Assembly: GCA_973895155.1 (NCBI GenBank)
Contig: OZ316899.1
Coordinates: forward strand, 13,082,001-13,146,000
Direction of reading: 5' to 3'
Source: Marsupella aquatica
Lineage: Eukaryota > Marchantiophyta
Length of the DNA stretch: 64,000 nucleotides
Positions 22,627 to 33,144 of the stretch are shown here, in pieces (the stretch's first letter is position 1; each line of letters begins with the position of its first letter). The notes under the pieces are model-generated. The model ran no database searches, was not told where the DNA came from, and worked only from the letters and a program-made list of their open reading frames with translations. The position numbers and the translations under genes were made by a program.

Positions 22627-23521
22627 ACAAACACCTTGTTTTTCATTATTAGCGCATTTAGGGGCCTTGCAATCCTTGCATAGTCTTTCGTGTATCTTTG
22701 ATAGAACTCCGTAAATCCTTAGAAGGCCCTAACTTGCCTTACAATGGACAGGCGTTCCCATTCTTTGATTTCCTTAAGCTTGCCCTGACTAGGCGTAATC
22801 TCCTTCGGGGTGAAGGTATGGCCGAGGAACTGAATCTAGTTCATTGCAAACTCGCACTTGCTAGGTTTAGCAAAGAGACGAGCCTTACAAAGGTGAGAGA
22901 ATACTTCCACGAGCAATTGCTCATGCTCCTCCAATGTTTTTGAGTAGATCAGGATGTTGTCAATAAATCTACCAATCCTTGGTCTAACAAGTCATGAAAA
23001 ATAGTATTCATCATTTTCATGAACGTTGTAGTTGCATTACACAACCCAAATGACATAACCAAAAACTTGTAGGATCCGAACCTTGTGCGCATTGCGGTCT
23101 TATACTCATCCCCATTTGCCATGCGGATCTGATAATACCCAGACTGCAAGTCCACCTTTGAAACTTCTTAGCCCCAGAGAGGCAATCAAAGAGGTCATCC
23201 ATATGAGGTAGTTACGCGTATTTGTTCTTTATTGTTTGCTTATTGAAGGTCTGGTAATCTGCACACAATCTCACAATACCATCCTTTTTGGACACAAATA
23301 GCGTGGGCACCCCATAAGGACTCTTACTAGGACGAATAAACCCTTGGTCAATTAACTCTTCCAAGGCGTTATTCAGTTATATCATTCGTTTGTTCAAGTT
23401 CAGACGATAAGGAGCTTTAGCCTAAAGAGCCAAACCTGGCTCCAACTCAACTTGGTGATCCACTTCCCTTAGTGGGGGTAAACTTTAGGTAGCTTCTACG
23501 AGAGCATGTCATTGAATTCCT
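22627..23521 (-). pseudogene. gypsy-A reverse transcriptase, broken
   Basis: Blocks are recognisable in different frames: [21 protein letters not shown] (about 23330-23265), [30 protein letters not shown] and KFLVMSFGLCNATTTFMKMM (23155-23000). The YxDD region near 22960 is destroyed (LVDLLTTS), and the thumb/connection region at 22930-22640 is only visible in pieces. Typical Ty3/gypsy RT with several frameshifts. Confidence 0.8.
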
Positions 23522-24568
23522 CTAGAATCTGAGAAATTCAACCGCAATTGGGCCTGACCTTAGCTGACATAGGTTTTGGCTGCTTAGCAGCCTCCTTAAC
23601 CGGGTGGAGATGAAAGAAGAAGCATTCATGTCCACCCTGAAGTCCTTCCACAATTGCGTCGCCGATACACACGGTGACAACCACGACACTTTACTTACTT
23701 TGTGACATCTTTCTTTATTTTTGGTAATTTTGTGTACAACGATGGGCTCATCGCCCTTATTGGGAAAATTGAGCACCTCGTTCTCCGGGTTCAAGATAAC
23801 ATTGTGCTTTCTGAGATAGCCTACCAACAAAATAAAGTCTACGGCTAGGCCCTCTAGAACGTAGAACATCTCCTGACTAACAATATTTTGTTGTTTGCAT
23901 ATGACTTCTACCCAAAGTCTATGTACCACTCTCGACACTATCCCTTTTGTGTCATTGGCAAAATTGCACACTAACGGTTGTAATAACTCTTGCACATCCA
24001 CCCCAAGACGTGCGGCCGCCTGCCCGCTTATGAAGCAGGGTGTCGTGCCTGTATCCACCAAAGCAACACCCAGATTACCATTAGAAGTGACATTCACAAA
24101 AATTAGTTTGTCAGGATCCATTGTCTTAACCTTAGGTACCTTCTCTTGCGACAACACCTTCTCTTTGGTAGGAATATCCCCTATAGGGACCTTGTCAACT
24201 ACTAAGGTTTTGGTTAGAGCGATACTTACCTTAAAGCTCTTCTGCCTCCCATCTCCACTCGACTTGCCACCTTTCATGGGACAATCCTTACTCTGATGGT
24301 CCATGGCAACACATGTGAAGCATGAGCCTTCTACCCGCCTCGTCTCTATGAGTGCTTGCTTTTTCACTTCTTGCACCGACAAGGGTCCTTTCTTAAAGTT
24401 GTTGGTTTTTTGGTTGCACTTTGCATCTCCATTTTGGGGCTGAGGATCCAAACTACCGGCCCCACCCGCCTCGAGCTGCTTGCGCTTGTTTCCGGGACCT
24501 TTTGCTTTCCTAGCTTCCCCTTCAAATCCCTTGCCACTCACCTTTGCCAAGTCCGGTCGGTTATTCAC
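23522..24568 (-). CDS. gypsy-A gag C-terminus and protease
   Basis: A 348-codon open frame. Residues near 80-95 form a CCHC zinc knuckle (CFTCVAMDHQSKDC, CX2CX4HX4C) typical of nucleocapsid. Residues about 155-260 form a retropepsin with the catalytic triad DTG in GVALVDTGTTPCFISGQAAA and a C-terminal LEGLAVDFILLVGYLRKHNV, corresponding to the family's hydrophobic-hydrophobic-G motif. The linker is basic. This is the best-preserved part of gypsy-A. Confidence 0.85.
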   Translation of the reverse strand: MNNRPDLAKVSGKGFEGEARKAKGPGNKRKQLEAGGAGSLDPQPQNGDAKCNQKTNNFKKGPLSVQEVKKQALIETRRVEGSCFTCVAMDHQSKDCPMKGGKSSGDGRQKSFKVSIALTKTLVVDKVPIGDIPTKEKVLSQEKVPKVKTMDPDKLIFVNVTSNGNLGVALVDTGTTPCFISGQAAARLGVDVQELLQPLVCNFANDTKGIVSRVVHRLWVEVICKQQNIVSQEMFYVLEGLAVDFILLVGYLRKHNVILNPENEVLNFPNKGDEPIVVHKITKNKERCHKVSKVSWLSPCVSATQLWKDFRVDMNASSFISTRLRRLLSSQNLCQLRSGPIAVEFLRF

Positions 24569-25557
24569 GAGCGTAGTGGCCTTGTCGAAGGTGTCAAAAA
24601 GTGTTTTAAACTCATGACGCTTTTCCTATAACTTTTCCCTGAGCAACGGTGGGAGCTTCACTATAAAGTTGTGAAGCTGCGTATGTAGGGTTTCCTGCCC
24701 CTATGGGATCTACATGCCAATTGGTTCTAGTAATAAGTAATGAACTTTTGGATATCACCCTTGAAACTCATCTCCGGTACACATTTTTGAGCGTGTCGCT
24801 CTAGGTACTTAGTGGTGACATGAGCATGAAGACCCTCAACCAGGTTTCCCCAAGTTACTGGCAAGGAGGAGTCCTTTGACTCGCGCCTTCTTCCAAGACT
24901 TGTACCAAGTCAAGGCATAGTCTGTCAGGTAAGGAGCGGCTGCGGTAGCCCCAGTGGAGCGTTCAGATTGGAGATGAATCTCCGTTGTGGAGAGCCAACT
25001 CAGAAACTTTTGTCCACTTTGCTTGTAGGCCCCATCATAAGTTGGAGGAGTCAGTAGCTGGTTCACTTGGAACATACTCCGTCCAACTACCATTTCCCCC
25101 CTCGGGACGTGACACACTCTGACTACCTAGACTTAGTCAGTACTTAATTTGGGTCCCCTTGTTGTGTTCCAACTACTCATAAATGAGACGTTGGTGTTGA
25201 GTCAACGATCCCAAACCGTCGTCAGCGGTTGGGACCTTGCGGGTTGTGTGAGGATAGTCATCAAATCATCTATCCTTAGGTTCTCATGTGGATTTTGGTG
25301 ACACCCCCCGCAATTTGCGGGCACCGTGACCTCCTAGGGCTATGGCATCACCCTCATCACCCTGGTTATGCTTGGTCAAATTATCCACAATGGCGTCCAA
25401 CTCAACATCATCCTCTAGTTCTACGTCCAACCCTCTTAAGGTAGGGATCAATCCCTCTTTTGGGTCCTGACCCCCTCCCTCTGATTTGACTTCCAAATTG
25501 TTGTCTTTCTTGTCTGAGTCGGTGTTGTCGTCGCTTGACTTGTCCTCTAGAGTACCG
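24569..25557 (-). pseudogene. gypsy-A gag N-terminal part, broken
   Basis: Fragments in changing frames: acidic N-terminal EDKSSDDNTDSDKKDNN and LRGLDVELEDDVELDAIVDN (25556-25284), then QKFLSWLSTTEIHLQSE and LTDYALTWYKSW (25117-24836), the hydrophobic core of retrotransposon gag. Stops separate them. The frame at 25557 ends abruptly at the start of the second gypsy element. Confidence 0.65.
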
Positions 25558-26636
25558 TGTCGTGCGCATAAACATTGCTACACAACATACATCGCTTGTC
25601 ACACATATCTAAGCATAGTCACAATCAACATCACAAACATAAGAGAATGGAGTACAAGTGGAACTCCTATACACACATGTCCAAAACCCACAATAAATCT
25701 TCAAGAGCAATCAAACAGCGATTGATGCCAATCAAACACACAATCTTGCTCGATGTAATCACACACTTATGTCAAGTCAAACACACCTTGCGCCTCAAGG
25801 AATCCACATTACGTACACACAACCTAGACAGCCACACGATAGCCGCTAGAGTTTGTGCTCAAAAGGCTCAACATCAAAAGATGAGACCTTTGAGCCAACA
25901 CAAAGAGATATAACTATCCCTCACAAGTTACATACACTAACCCTAAAACACTTAGATAACACACATATGAAAGCCTCAAACCTACATAGTCCGATATCCT
26001 ATACTACCACTCATAATGGTGTGACAGTTGTCGTGCGCATAAACATTGCTACACAACATACATCGCTTGTCACACATATCTAAGCATAGTCACAATCAAC
26101 ATCACAAACATAAGAGAATGGAGTACAAGTGGAACTCCTATCCACACATGTCCAAAACCCACAATAAATTTTCAAGAGCAATCAAACAGCGATTGATGCC
26201 AATCAAACACACAATCCTGCTCGACGCGATCACACACTTATGTCAAGCCAAACGCACCATGCGCCTCAAGGAATCCACATTACGTACACACAACCTAGAC
26301 AGCCACACGATAGCCGCTAGAGTTTGTGCTCGAAAGGCTCAACATCAAAAGATGAGACCTTTGAGCCAACACAAAGAGATATAACTATCCCTCACAAGTT
26401 ACATACACTAACCCTAAAACACTTAGATAACACACATATGAAAGCCTCAAACCTACATAGTCCGATATCCTATACTACCACTCATAATGGTGTGACAGTT
26501 GTCGTGCGCATAAACATTGCTACACAACATACATCACTTGTCACACATATCTAAGCATAGTCATAATCAACATCACAAACATAAGAGAATGGAGTACAAG
26601 TGGAACTCCTATCCACACATGTCCAAAACCCACAAT
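25558..26636 (-). repeat. Tandem terminal repeats (A-B-A-B-A, 471-bp period)
   Basis: The 471-bp period is exact: TGTCGTGCGCATAAAC starts at 25558, 26029 and 26500. Unit A is about 138 bp (25558-25695, 26029-26166, 26500-26636) and unit B about 330 bp (25696-26026, 26167-26497). Only B recurs at the other end of the element (44268-44595). The copies differ by a few substitutions. Short ORFs of 112 and 76 codons are repeated because of the duplication and are not genes. Confidence 0.9.
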
Positions 26637-26648
26637 CGCCCCCCTAGC
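26637..26648 (-). promoter_or_regulatory. Probable polypurine tract
   Basis: GCTAGGGGGGCG on the minus strand directly precedes the first terminal repeat copy (ATTGTGGG...), the expected position of the plus-strand primer of reverse transcription. Confidence 0.6.
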
Positions 26649-26807
26649 TGGGAGTGAGGTCCCCTAACTCTAGCTAGCCACAAGTTCTACAAGGTTGGTA
26701 TACACTTTTTTAAGTGTGAAGATCAGGAGGCCGGGTAAGTGAGCCCCATTGATCACCTTCCTGCAATCTATACTTTCCATGAGAACACAAATGGTAACTA
26801 GTCGGCT

Positions 26808-27656
26808 TCACCGACATTGAGGACACAACCATGATCCGCTAGGAATCACCTCCAATGGTGGTGTCAAACACGACATGTGCCATCCTCTAGAACACTTATC
26901 ACAAATCAACATAGTGGGTGCTCCTTGAGCAGATCCACACAACATACACTTCAAGCCGGCACGAACCTGAGCCAAGCTTGGATCTACTGTACCATCAATG
27001 TTTGAAAGATGACATGGTGCACAATTGCGTACATGATCCTTCCAAACCATACCATCACGTCCTTCCAACATTAGGACACCAGAAGACAATACTTCACGCA
27101 CACATAAGATTGTTCGACCTGCGGTCACATCAAGTGTCGTTGGTGCTGTTTGCTGCAAATAAACAAAATCACCAGGATGAAACCGTCGAATCCTCGCACG
27201 ATAACCTCCTCCACGAATAGTGGCATACCTCAAAGTATCACGATGTTGAGCAATGGCAAGGTTTTCAAAGGCCATGGGCATGACTCTCTCAAAAACTTGT
27301 GCCCTCTCTGAACACACCTTGACCCAAACATCAGGATCATCCAAATCCACAACAATTGCCACATCACGACCAGCAAAGTCCAAACTCCATCGATATCCCA
27401 AACCCATTATTGGTAATGGATGCAATTGGGGAGTGGGAGCATTGAATGATGCTCGCACTCGATCACATACCACACACTTAGCAATCAATTGTTGGACATC
27501 AGTGCGCATACCACGCCACCAATATTGTGTTTGCAACAAGCTATATGTGCATTTCACACCAAAGTGCCCCAACTCCTTGTGCGCATGTCGCACCAAACGT
27601 ACTCGTTGTGACGGTTTTGGTACAACCAACACCTTGCCATCACGTAGTATCCTCAA
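26808..27656 (-). CDS. Integrase with C-terminal PHD finger, catalytic core deleted
   Basis: A 282-codon frame. Residues about 20-70 form the HHCC zinc domain (HKELGHFGVKCTYSLL ... CVVCDRVRASF). Residues 80-95 are the beginning of the core (LPIMGLGYRWSLDFAG), with the first catalytic Asp. The frame then jumps to the end of the core (FENLAIAQHRDTLRYA), leaving out the second Asp and the Glu. Residues 145-225 form a C-terminal domain (RRFHPGDFVYLQQ ... GVLMLEGRDGMVW). Residues 237-282 form a complete PHD finger with spacing C-x2-C, C-x2-C, H-x2-C, C-x2-C (CMLCGSAQG ... CDKCSRGWHMSC ... WLCPQC). PHD fingers read histone H3 tails, so a role in targeting integration is inferred, like chromodomains in other gypsy elements. 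The protein cannot be catalytic as encoded here. Confidence 0.85.
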   Translation of the reverse strand: MRILRDGKVLVVPKPSQRVRLVRHAHKELGHFGVKCTYSLLQTQYWWRGMRTDVQQLIAKCVVCDRVRASFNAPTPQLHPLPIMGLGYRWSLDFAGRDVAIVVDLDDPDVWVKVCSERAQVFERVMPMAFENLAIAQHRDTLRYATIRGGGYRARIRRFHPGDFVYLQQTAPTTLDVTAGRTILCVREVLSSGVLMLEGRDGMVWKDHVRNCAPCHLSNIDGTVDPSLAQVRAGLKCMLCGSAQGAPTMLICDKCSRGWHMSCLTPPLEVIPSGSWLCPQCR

Positions 27657-27674
27657 AAGATGGTTTCCTTCCCA

Positions 27675-28513
27675 TCAGAATCTCTTAGCTCGTTGTAGAA
27701 CCCTATCTCGCTCCTTAGCATTACAATTGCCAACAATGGAGCCACCACGCAAATATTCCAACACTCTCTTGTCGTTATGAATATCTTGTTGCCCAAAAAC
27801 TACCTCATCAACATCCAAATCTGAAGATTCAACGTCTACCCCATCCAATGAAGTAGAGTCCATAGATCCACTATATGTTGGAACCCAAAAAAGAAAGGCA
27901 GATGCATGCCATCCTGGCACACTCTCCTTATTTGACTCATCATGCCATCGAGCTCTAGTCTCATCCTCTTGACTGGTACATGGATTACGGCTCAACCCAT
28001 CCGCATCCAAGTTCACTTTACCAAGCCTATGTACAACCTGGAAATCATACTCCTGTAACAACAATGCACATCGTGCAAGCTTCCCTGTAAGCTTGTTAGA
28101 CTCCATTAACCACTTGAGGGGCTGGTGATCAGTGATCAAGGTGAACGGATTACCAAACAAATAGCAACAAAAATGTGCCACAGCCCACACTGCCGCCAAA
28201 CACTCTCCCTCATACGAGCTATACTTAGCCTCTACTGAATTGTTTGATCTACTGGCATACGTCACAACAAACTCATTCCCCTCATCATCCTTCTGAGTCA
28301 GTACTGCTTCAAGTCCTAATCCACTCCAATCAGTGTGTAGCTGAAATGGTCATCCCAAAACGGGTCTTCTCAAAATAGGTGTTGACACCAATCTTTCCTT
28401 CAACTCTTGGAAAGCATGCTCTTGGTCGTCACCCCAAATCCACTCCTGGTCCAACTTAGTGTGTATAGTTAAAGGCTTAGCAAGTTGGCTAAATCCTTTA
28501 ACATACCGTCTAT
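27675..28513 (-). pseudogene. RNase H region of the methyltransferase-bearing gypsy element
   Basis: From the insertion point: YRRYVKGFSQLAKPLT (RT connection), then FQELKERLVSTPILRRPVL, a TGA near 28350, FQLHTDWSGLGLEAVL (catalytic Asp of RNase H), YSSYEGECLAAVWAVAHF (Glu), LITDHQPLKWLM (Asp) and VVHRLGKVNLDADGLSRNP (last Asp and linker). All four acidic positions are present. The frame from 28265 to 27675 is open for 196 codons. The only visible defect is the TGA and a stop before integrase. Confidence 0.85.
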
Positions 28514-28516
28514 AAT
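28514..28516. repeat. 3-bp target-site duplication AAT, left copy
   Basis: AAT precedes CACTACAACA; the same AAT follows the other end at 38250-38252. Joining the flanks with one AAT gives GLASYYRRYVKGF, the family RT motif, in frame. Confidence 0.9.
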
Positions 28517-28537
28517 CACTACAACATATTTGACACT

Positions 28538-28995
28538 TTTGCGAAGGTATTTTTGTCGACGCTCTTGTATTTCCGATGGGCGGCGCTTTGCATATTTTGC
28601 GAATCAACCCGCATCGCAATTTGCGATTCTATCCCTATCGCAAATATAATAGCTGAAGCGCATTATATCGCTAATAAATTGCGAAGTAAGTGGTTTTGCA
28701 ATTTTTACCGAAATGCGTCGAATGGAAAGGCACCTTCCGAAGACGGAAAAATCGCTCGCCGACTCCGAAACTAACTCATGTAAATATTTGCGAAGAATAT
28801 TGGATTGAAAATGTTTTGCGATAGTAGTTGTTTGACAAGTTTAAGAATGTCGGAGGATGGAAGATTTGCGAAACGCTGAAAATATGAAATTTGTGATTGA
28901 TTTTGCATCACAAGTTTGCGAAGAGTGTAGTATGGAAATATTGAGAAACGAGAAGCTTCATATAAATTGCGAGTCCGGTGAGAGTTTGTGAGCTT
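28538..28995. repeat. Left subterminal TTGCGAA-type repeats of the CACTA element
   Basis: More than a dozen GCGAA/TTCGC words in both orientations (for example 28540, 28596, 28611, 28680, 28789, 28919). In CACTA elements, subterminal arrays are binding sites of the TnpA-type protein. Confidence 0.8.
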
Positions 28996-29029
28996 CGCAA
29001 ATTGTTCGCAAACTAAAAATTAAGGTTAT

Positions 29030-29225
29030 TGTGAGGTGAGACAATGAAGAGGGTGGATGGTCCAATATATGGATGGGGCAGGAGGGAAGAGGAAGGGAGG
29101 ATGGAGGGAGGTACAATGAAGGATGGAAAAGGGAGGGAGTACAATGGAAGAGGAAGGAGGGAGGAGAAAGAGGAAGGGAGGAGGAGGGACAGACGTACCA
29201 CGGAGGAGGGAAACACGAGGGTGAG
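29030..29225 (+). repeat. Purine-rich GGAGG/GGAAGG stretch
   Basis: Almost entirely A and G on the plus strand (GGAGGAGGGA, GGGAGGAGAAAGAGGAAGG). No gene; it lies just beyond the 3' end of TNP2. Confidence 0.75.
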
Positions 29226-29477
29226 AATGAAAATTATGGAATAAGTAGGAAATAAAGTTATATTGAGCAACAGAGGTTAGATAGAAAGTTGCATGTAAAA
29301 TTCATAAGTGATCACAAGAAAACAATACAATACATATGTCATGAGTATGACTCATTCAAAAGTGAATGGCAAATATAAATATAGACAATCCTTTTTTTTA
29401 TATCACCAAACATGAACAAATCAAATATAACATGAACAAATGTCTAGGCTGGACCCAAGTGCATATAAATATGTCCC

Positions 29478-32400
29478 TCACACTTGGTCCTCATCGGCCT
29501 CAAGGTCATCTAGGTCTGATACAATAACATCTGGCTTCTCAGAAACAATGGAACGAGAACGTGGCACATAGGTGATGACAATTGACCACTCGGTGTCTAA
29601 GGGGTATGGAATGTAGAAACATTGCTCCAAGTGTGATGGGAAAGCAAATGGTTCTGACGTTTGCCAATGAGATGCTTGAACACTAGTGGCACTTGTCTTC
29701 AACCGTGTAAACCCACTCTCATCTTGAAGTACAGTGCAATTTTGACCAACAAGGTTCACTTTGAACCACTTGCACTTGAAGACATATTCCTCAAACTTTG
29801 AATGGTTGTCATATGATACCACCAAGATCTCCTCTATCTTCCCATAGTGTGGCACAACATCTCTAACAATGTTCCTGTCATGGCGGCTGCTTCTGGAGTC
29901 TTGAGAAAATTCCCCTTGAACTCCACAATCAAAAGTACGACCCCTCTTCTCATCAAGGGAAGAAACCCTAAAATTAACAAAACCCACAAATTTTTATTAC
30001 ACTGTAAAAGATACCATTAATGTAATAATCATCAAAATATGACACCCATCCCTAAATAGCCAAAACCCACATGGCCTATGGCATAAATATAGAAGCCAAC
30101 ATTACAGTTATGGATGTCATTAATGATAATAGAAAGTTTTTAAACAATAGAAATAACTAATCAAAATAAGGTCTACATGAATTAATTGAGGAAGAAAGGT
30201 TAGGTACTAGTGGACCTGAAGTGTCTCCCTTGTGTCCACATAGCCGTCTTGGATGTCACCACTCTCAAAGGGCCATGAACAATGGTCCGAACGTCATCTG
30301 TGATGGTAGGAAAGTGGGACACATCTCCTCCTTGTGTCACCATGTCATCCAACTCAAGCAACTTTTGCTTCATATACTCATGCATCTTAGGAAAAATTCT
30401 TGCTCTTTGACTTGTTCTCTTGGCATTCTCATAAAACTCTCTCCATTTCTCCATGATATTACTATTACTCAACATAAATGTTGTCAACTGTGACCACTCT
30501 GTTGATGTCAACATGCGTGTTTTTGTGGCACCTGTTAAACGGTCCTCCTCCTCTTCTCTTTCCTCCATCCAAGTACGTGGACAAGTAGGATCAATGGTGG
30601 CCAAGATGTTACTACAATAAAACATACTCTCTGCTGCCAAGTATCCTGTAGCTATGCTTCCCTCCACCCGTGCACGGTTACATACATAAGCCTTCAACAC
30701 CGCCATGTAATGCTCAAGCCAATACATCCATCTACAATGCACTGGACCTGCAATGGCAACCTCCCGCACAAGATGCACAAGTAAATGAACCTGACAATCA
30801 AAGAAGGAAGGAGGAAGGGCTTTCTCCAACTTGCATACCACCTCAGCTGCCAATACCTCCATCCCAGGGATCTCTTCTACATATATCTCCTTTGAGCATA
30901 TCCATCTCAACAAACGACCCAATGACCAGATGGCATCTTGCACTTCTTCACTCCCTATACCTATAATTGCCACTGGCAATATATGCTGCAATAGGCGATG
31001 ATAGTCATGTGTCTTCAGATATCGTGGCCACTTGTGATTGTCCTCCATCCCAAAAGCTTTTCGAAGGTTGGCACCATAGCCTATAGGAAACCGCATCTCT
31101 CCTATACGGTTCCGAAATTCACGTCTTTGGCCAACACTCAACACCCAAGGAGCAGAAGGACGATTCTCCACACCTGTGATAGGATCAATTGTCACCCAAA
31201 CATCTGGATGCATTTCCATCTCCTCGCATGCCTCCCTAAAATTAGTGTCCTTCTCCCCATAAAAATGCTTTATCAAAGCCTTCCCCACATTTCCCTCTAT
31301 GTGCATGGGGTCTAAAAGATGGCGGATCTTCAACTCAGACCAATAGGGCAAAGTGGCTAGTATACTCCACCTGGTCAAACCTGTCCTATCAAAGGTGAAG
31401 GAATCATTTGAGTCTGCCACCCTATTAGCTAGTGACTTCCAATGTGCAAAACTTGTTGCATCAGGAATTTCACGCTCATCACCAAATGGCATGTCAAAGG
31501 AGGAGAATAGAAGTGGGTCAAACCTCATCTCATGCCCCATGGGAAGAAACTTTGTATGCCCAATATAAACAATCTTTCTAATCCATGAACAATATGTGGC
31601 CATGTCCTCTAAGCTTGGGCCACAAGTAGAGCAAGCTTTGTACCCCTGAGTTTGCAATCCAGAGACAAAACCAAACCCTGCTTACATAGAAGAAATCAAA
31701 CCATGCAAACTTTATGTTAGGGTTGTCACATGAGAAACATCAATAGGAACTACACATTATTGAAGGGTTGCAAATGGCATGGAAGTCATCTTACCAGGAT
31801 AGTCATGCATTGTCCAACAAATGATCCCTCTCAATTGAAAGACACGTGGAAAACCTCCTGTAATTTTCCTGCCATCATATGCCCACACTCCATTCCATAA
31901 TTTTTGAAGTTCTCCAACCAATAGTGCCAAGTAAGTGTCAAAGTTCTTCACCTTTTTTGGACCTGGGATAATCAAAGACAATAAAAGGAACCCCTTCTTC
32001 ATGGATAGCCATGGTGGGAGGTTATAATTCATGACAACCACAGGCCAAACTGATGTAGGTTGCCCCTTTCCTCCAAGTGAATGAGGGCTAACTCCATCAG
32101 ATGCCAATCCTAGCCTCACATGGCGAGGATCATGTGCAAAGTCTGGCCATGTTGCCTCAATATGTTTGTGAGCAGGGGAGTCAACTGGCAACCGCATGAC
32201 ACCAGACTCTGATCGATGAGTCTTATGCCATACCATCAACTCTGCCAAGTCAGAACACCGATACATGTGCAACAACCGAGGAATGATGGGAAACCAACGA
32301 ACAGCCTTCCTTGGCACCTTCTTTGTTAGCATGTTGGGGTCATAGCGAGGCTCATCACATGTTGTACATTGTGTCATGTTTGCATTGGCCCCATGAAATA

Positions 32401-32968
32401 ACATGCAATCATTCACACATGCATGAACAATATGATATTCCATGCCAATAGATGAGAGAACACTCTTTGCCTCCTTCCAAGTTGCTGGCAACACATTCTC
32501 AGTGGGCAACATAAGGTCATGGCAAAGTGCAAACATATCAGATAACAAGGCATTGCTTGCCTTGTGTTTGGCCTGTAGGTTCATCAACCCCAAGATGGCT
32601 GAAAGACGACTCAAACGAGCACCCTCATAGATAGGTGTTCGGGCATGTTCCTCTGCTTCTTCCCATTGGCGTTGTCCCTCAGGGGTATGCCTTGGGCGTG
32701 GATCATTGGGGGGCACCTGCCCTTCATTGGGAAGGTCATCACCAAGGTTGTCGGCACCAAACCAATCAACCATAAAGTCATCCATGGCTCTATCCTGGTC
32801 ATCAGTTACTTGTTCATCCGTCCGAGGTACCTCTTCATCAGGGTTACTGCTTCCACTAGCACTTGATGAGGAGTGTGACTCTGATCCATGTCCTTCTTCT
32901 GGCATACCCATTTCTCGATATGTTGCTCTCAATCTCCGTGGTAACATATTTGGAGAGGGTCGCACATT
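29478..32968 (-). CDS. CACTA transposase TNP2 (Transposase_21, DUF4218, DUF4216)
   Basis: Three exons fit phase: 32968-31795 (ends CCTG|GTAAGA), 31677-30216 (after AAGCAG, ends TTCAG|GTCCAC), 29967-29478 (after TTTTAG, ends in a stop). Together they give about 1041 residues with no stop. Residues 1-130 are acidic and hydrophilic. Residues about 150-480 hold the Transposase_21 signature (WFPIIPRLLHMYRCSDLAEL, DGVSPHSLGGKGQPTSVWPV, ICWTMHDYPG, ACSTCGPS). Residues 480-800 match DUF4218-type sequence (SFFDCQVHLLVHLVREVAIA, CRWMYWLEHYMAVLKAYVCN). The last exon is DUF4216 (EEYVFKCKWFKVN, QCFYIPYPLDTEWSIVITYV). It catalyses excision and insertion. A zinc-finger exon at 34297-34064 could be its first exon, since phase is 0 on both sides. 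Confidence 0.9.
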
Positions 32969-33144
32969 CTAAAAACAAAGCAAACAATTGAAAGTTATAT
33001 TGCAAAGAGAACACACACAAAAATGGGCTAGGGGTGTGCAAAAATGAAATAATATTGGTTGTGGTGCAAATACAAAATGTGGCCAAAGGCCATATGTAGT
33101 GCCCTTTGATATGCAACATACCACCTATGACCCTTAACTTAACC

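Larger units (their letters stand above)
15716..25557 (-). mobile_element. gypsy-A: decayed Ty3/gypsy retrotransposon, main part
   Basis: Order on the minus strand is gag with zinc knuckle (25.5-24.3 kb), retropepsin (about 24.1 kb), reverse transcriptase (23.4-22.9 kb), RNase H (22.6-22.25 kb), integrase (17.08-15.7 kb). This is the Ty3/gypsy order. It is interrupted by the Mutator-like element at 17090-22249. The 5' end with the primer-binding site appears to be at 44596-44929, beyond the second gypsy element. Stops and frameshifts are frequent in gag, RT and integrase, so the copy is dead and the oldest layer of this nest. Confidence 0.8.

Noticed and set aside
25575-26554. Repeated 112- and 76-codon plus-strand ORFs rich in His, Lys and Thr
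   Set aside because: They are duplicated only because the terminal repeat is duplicated, read antisense to the element, and show no domain.
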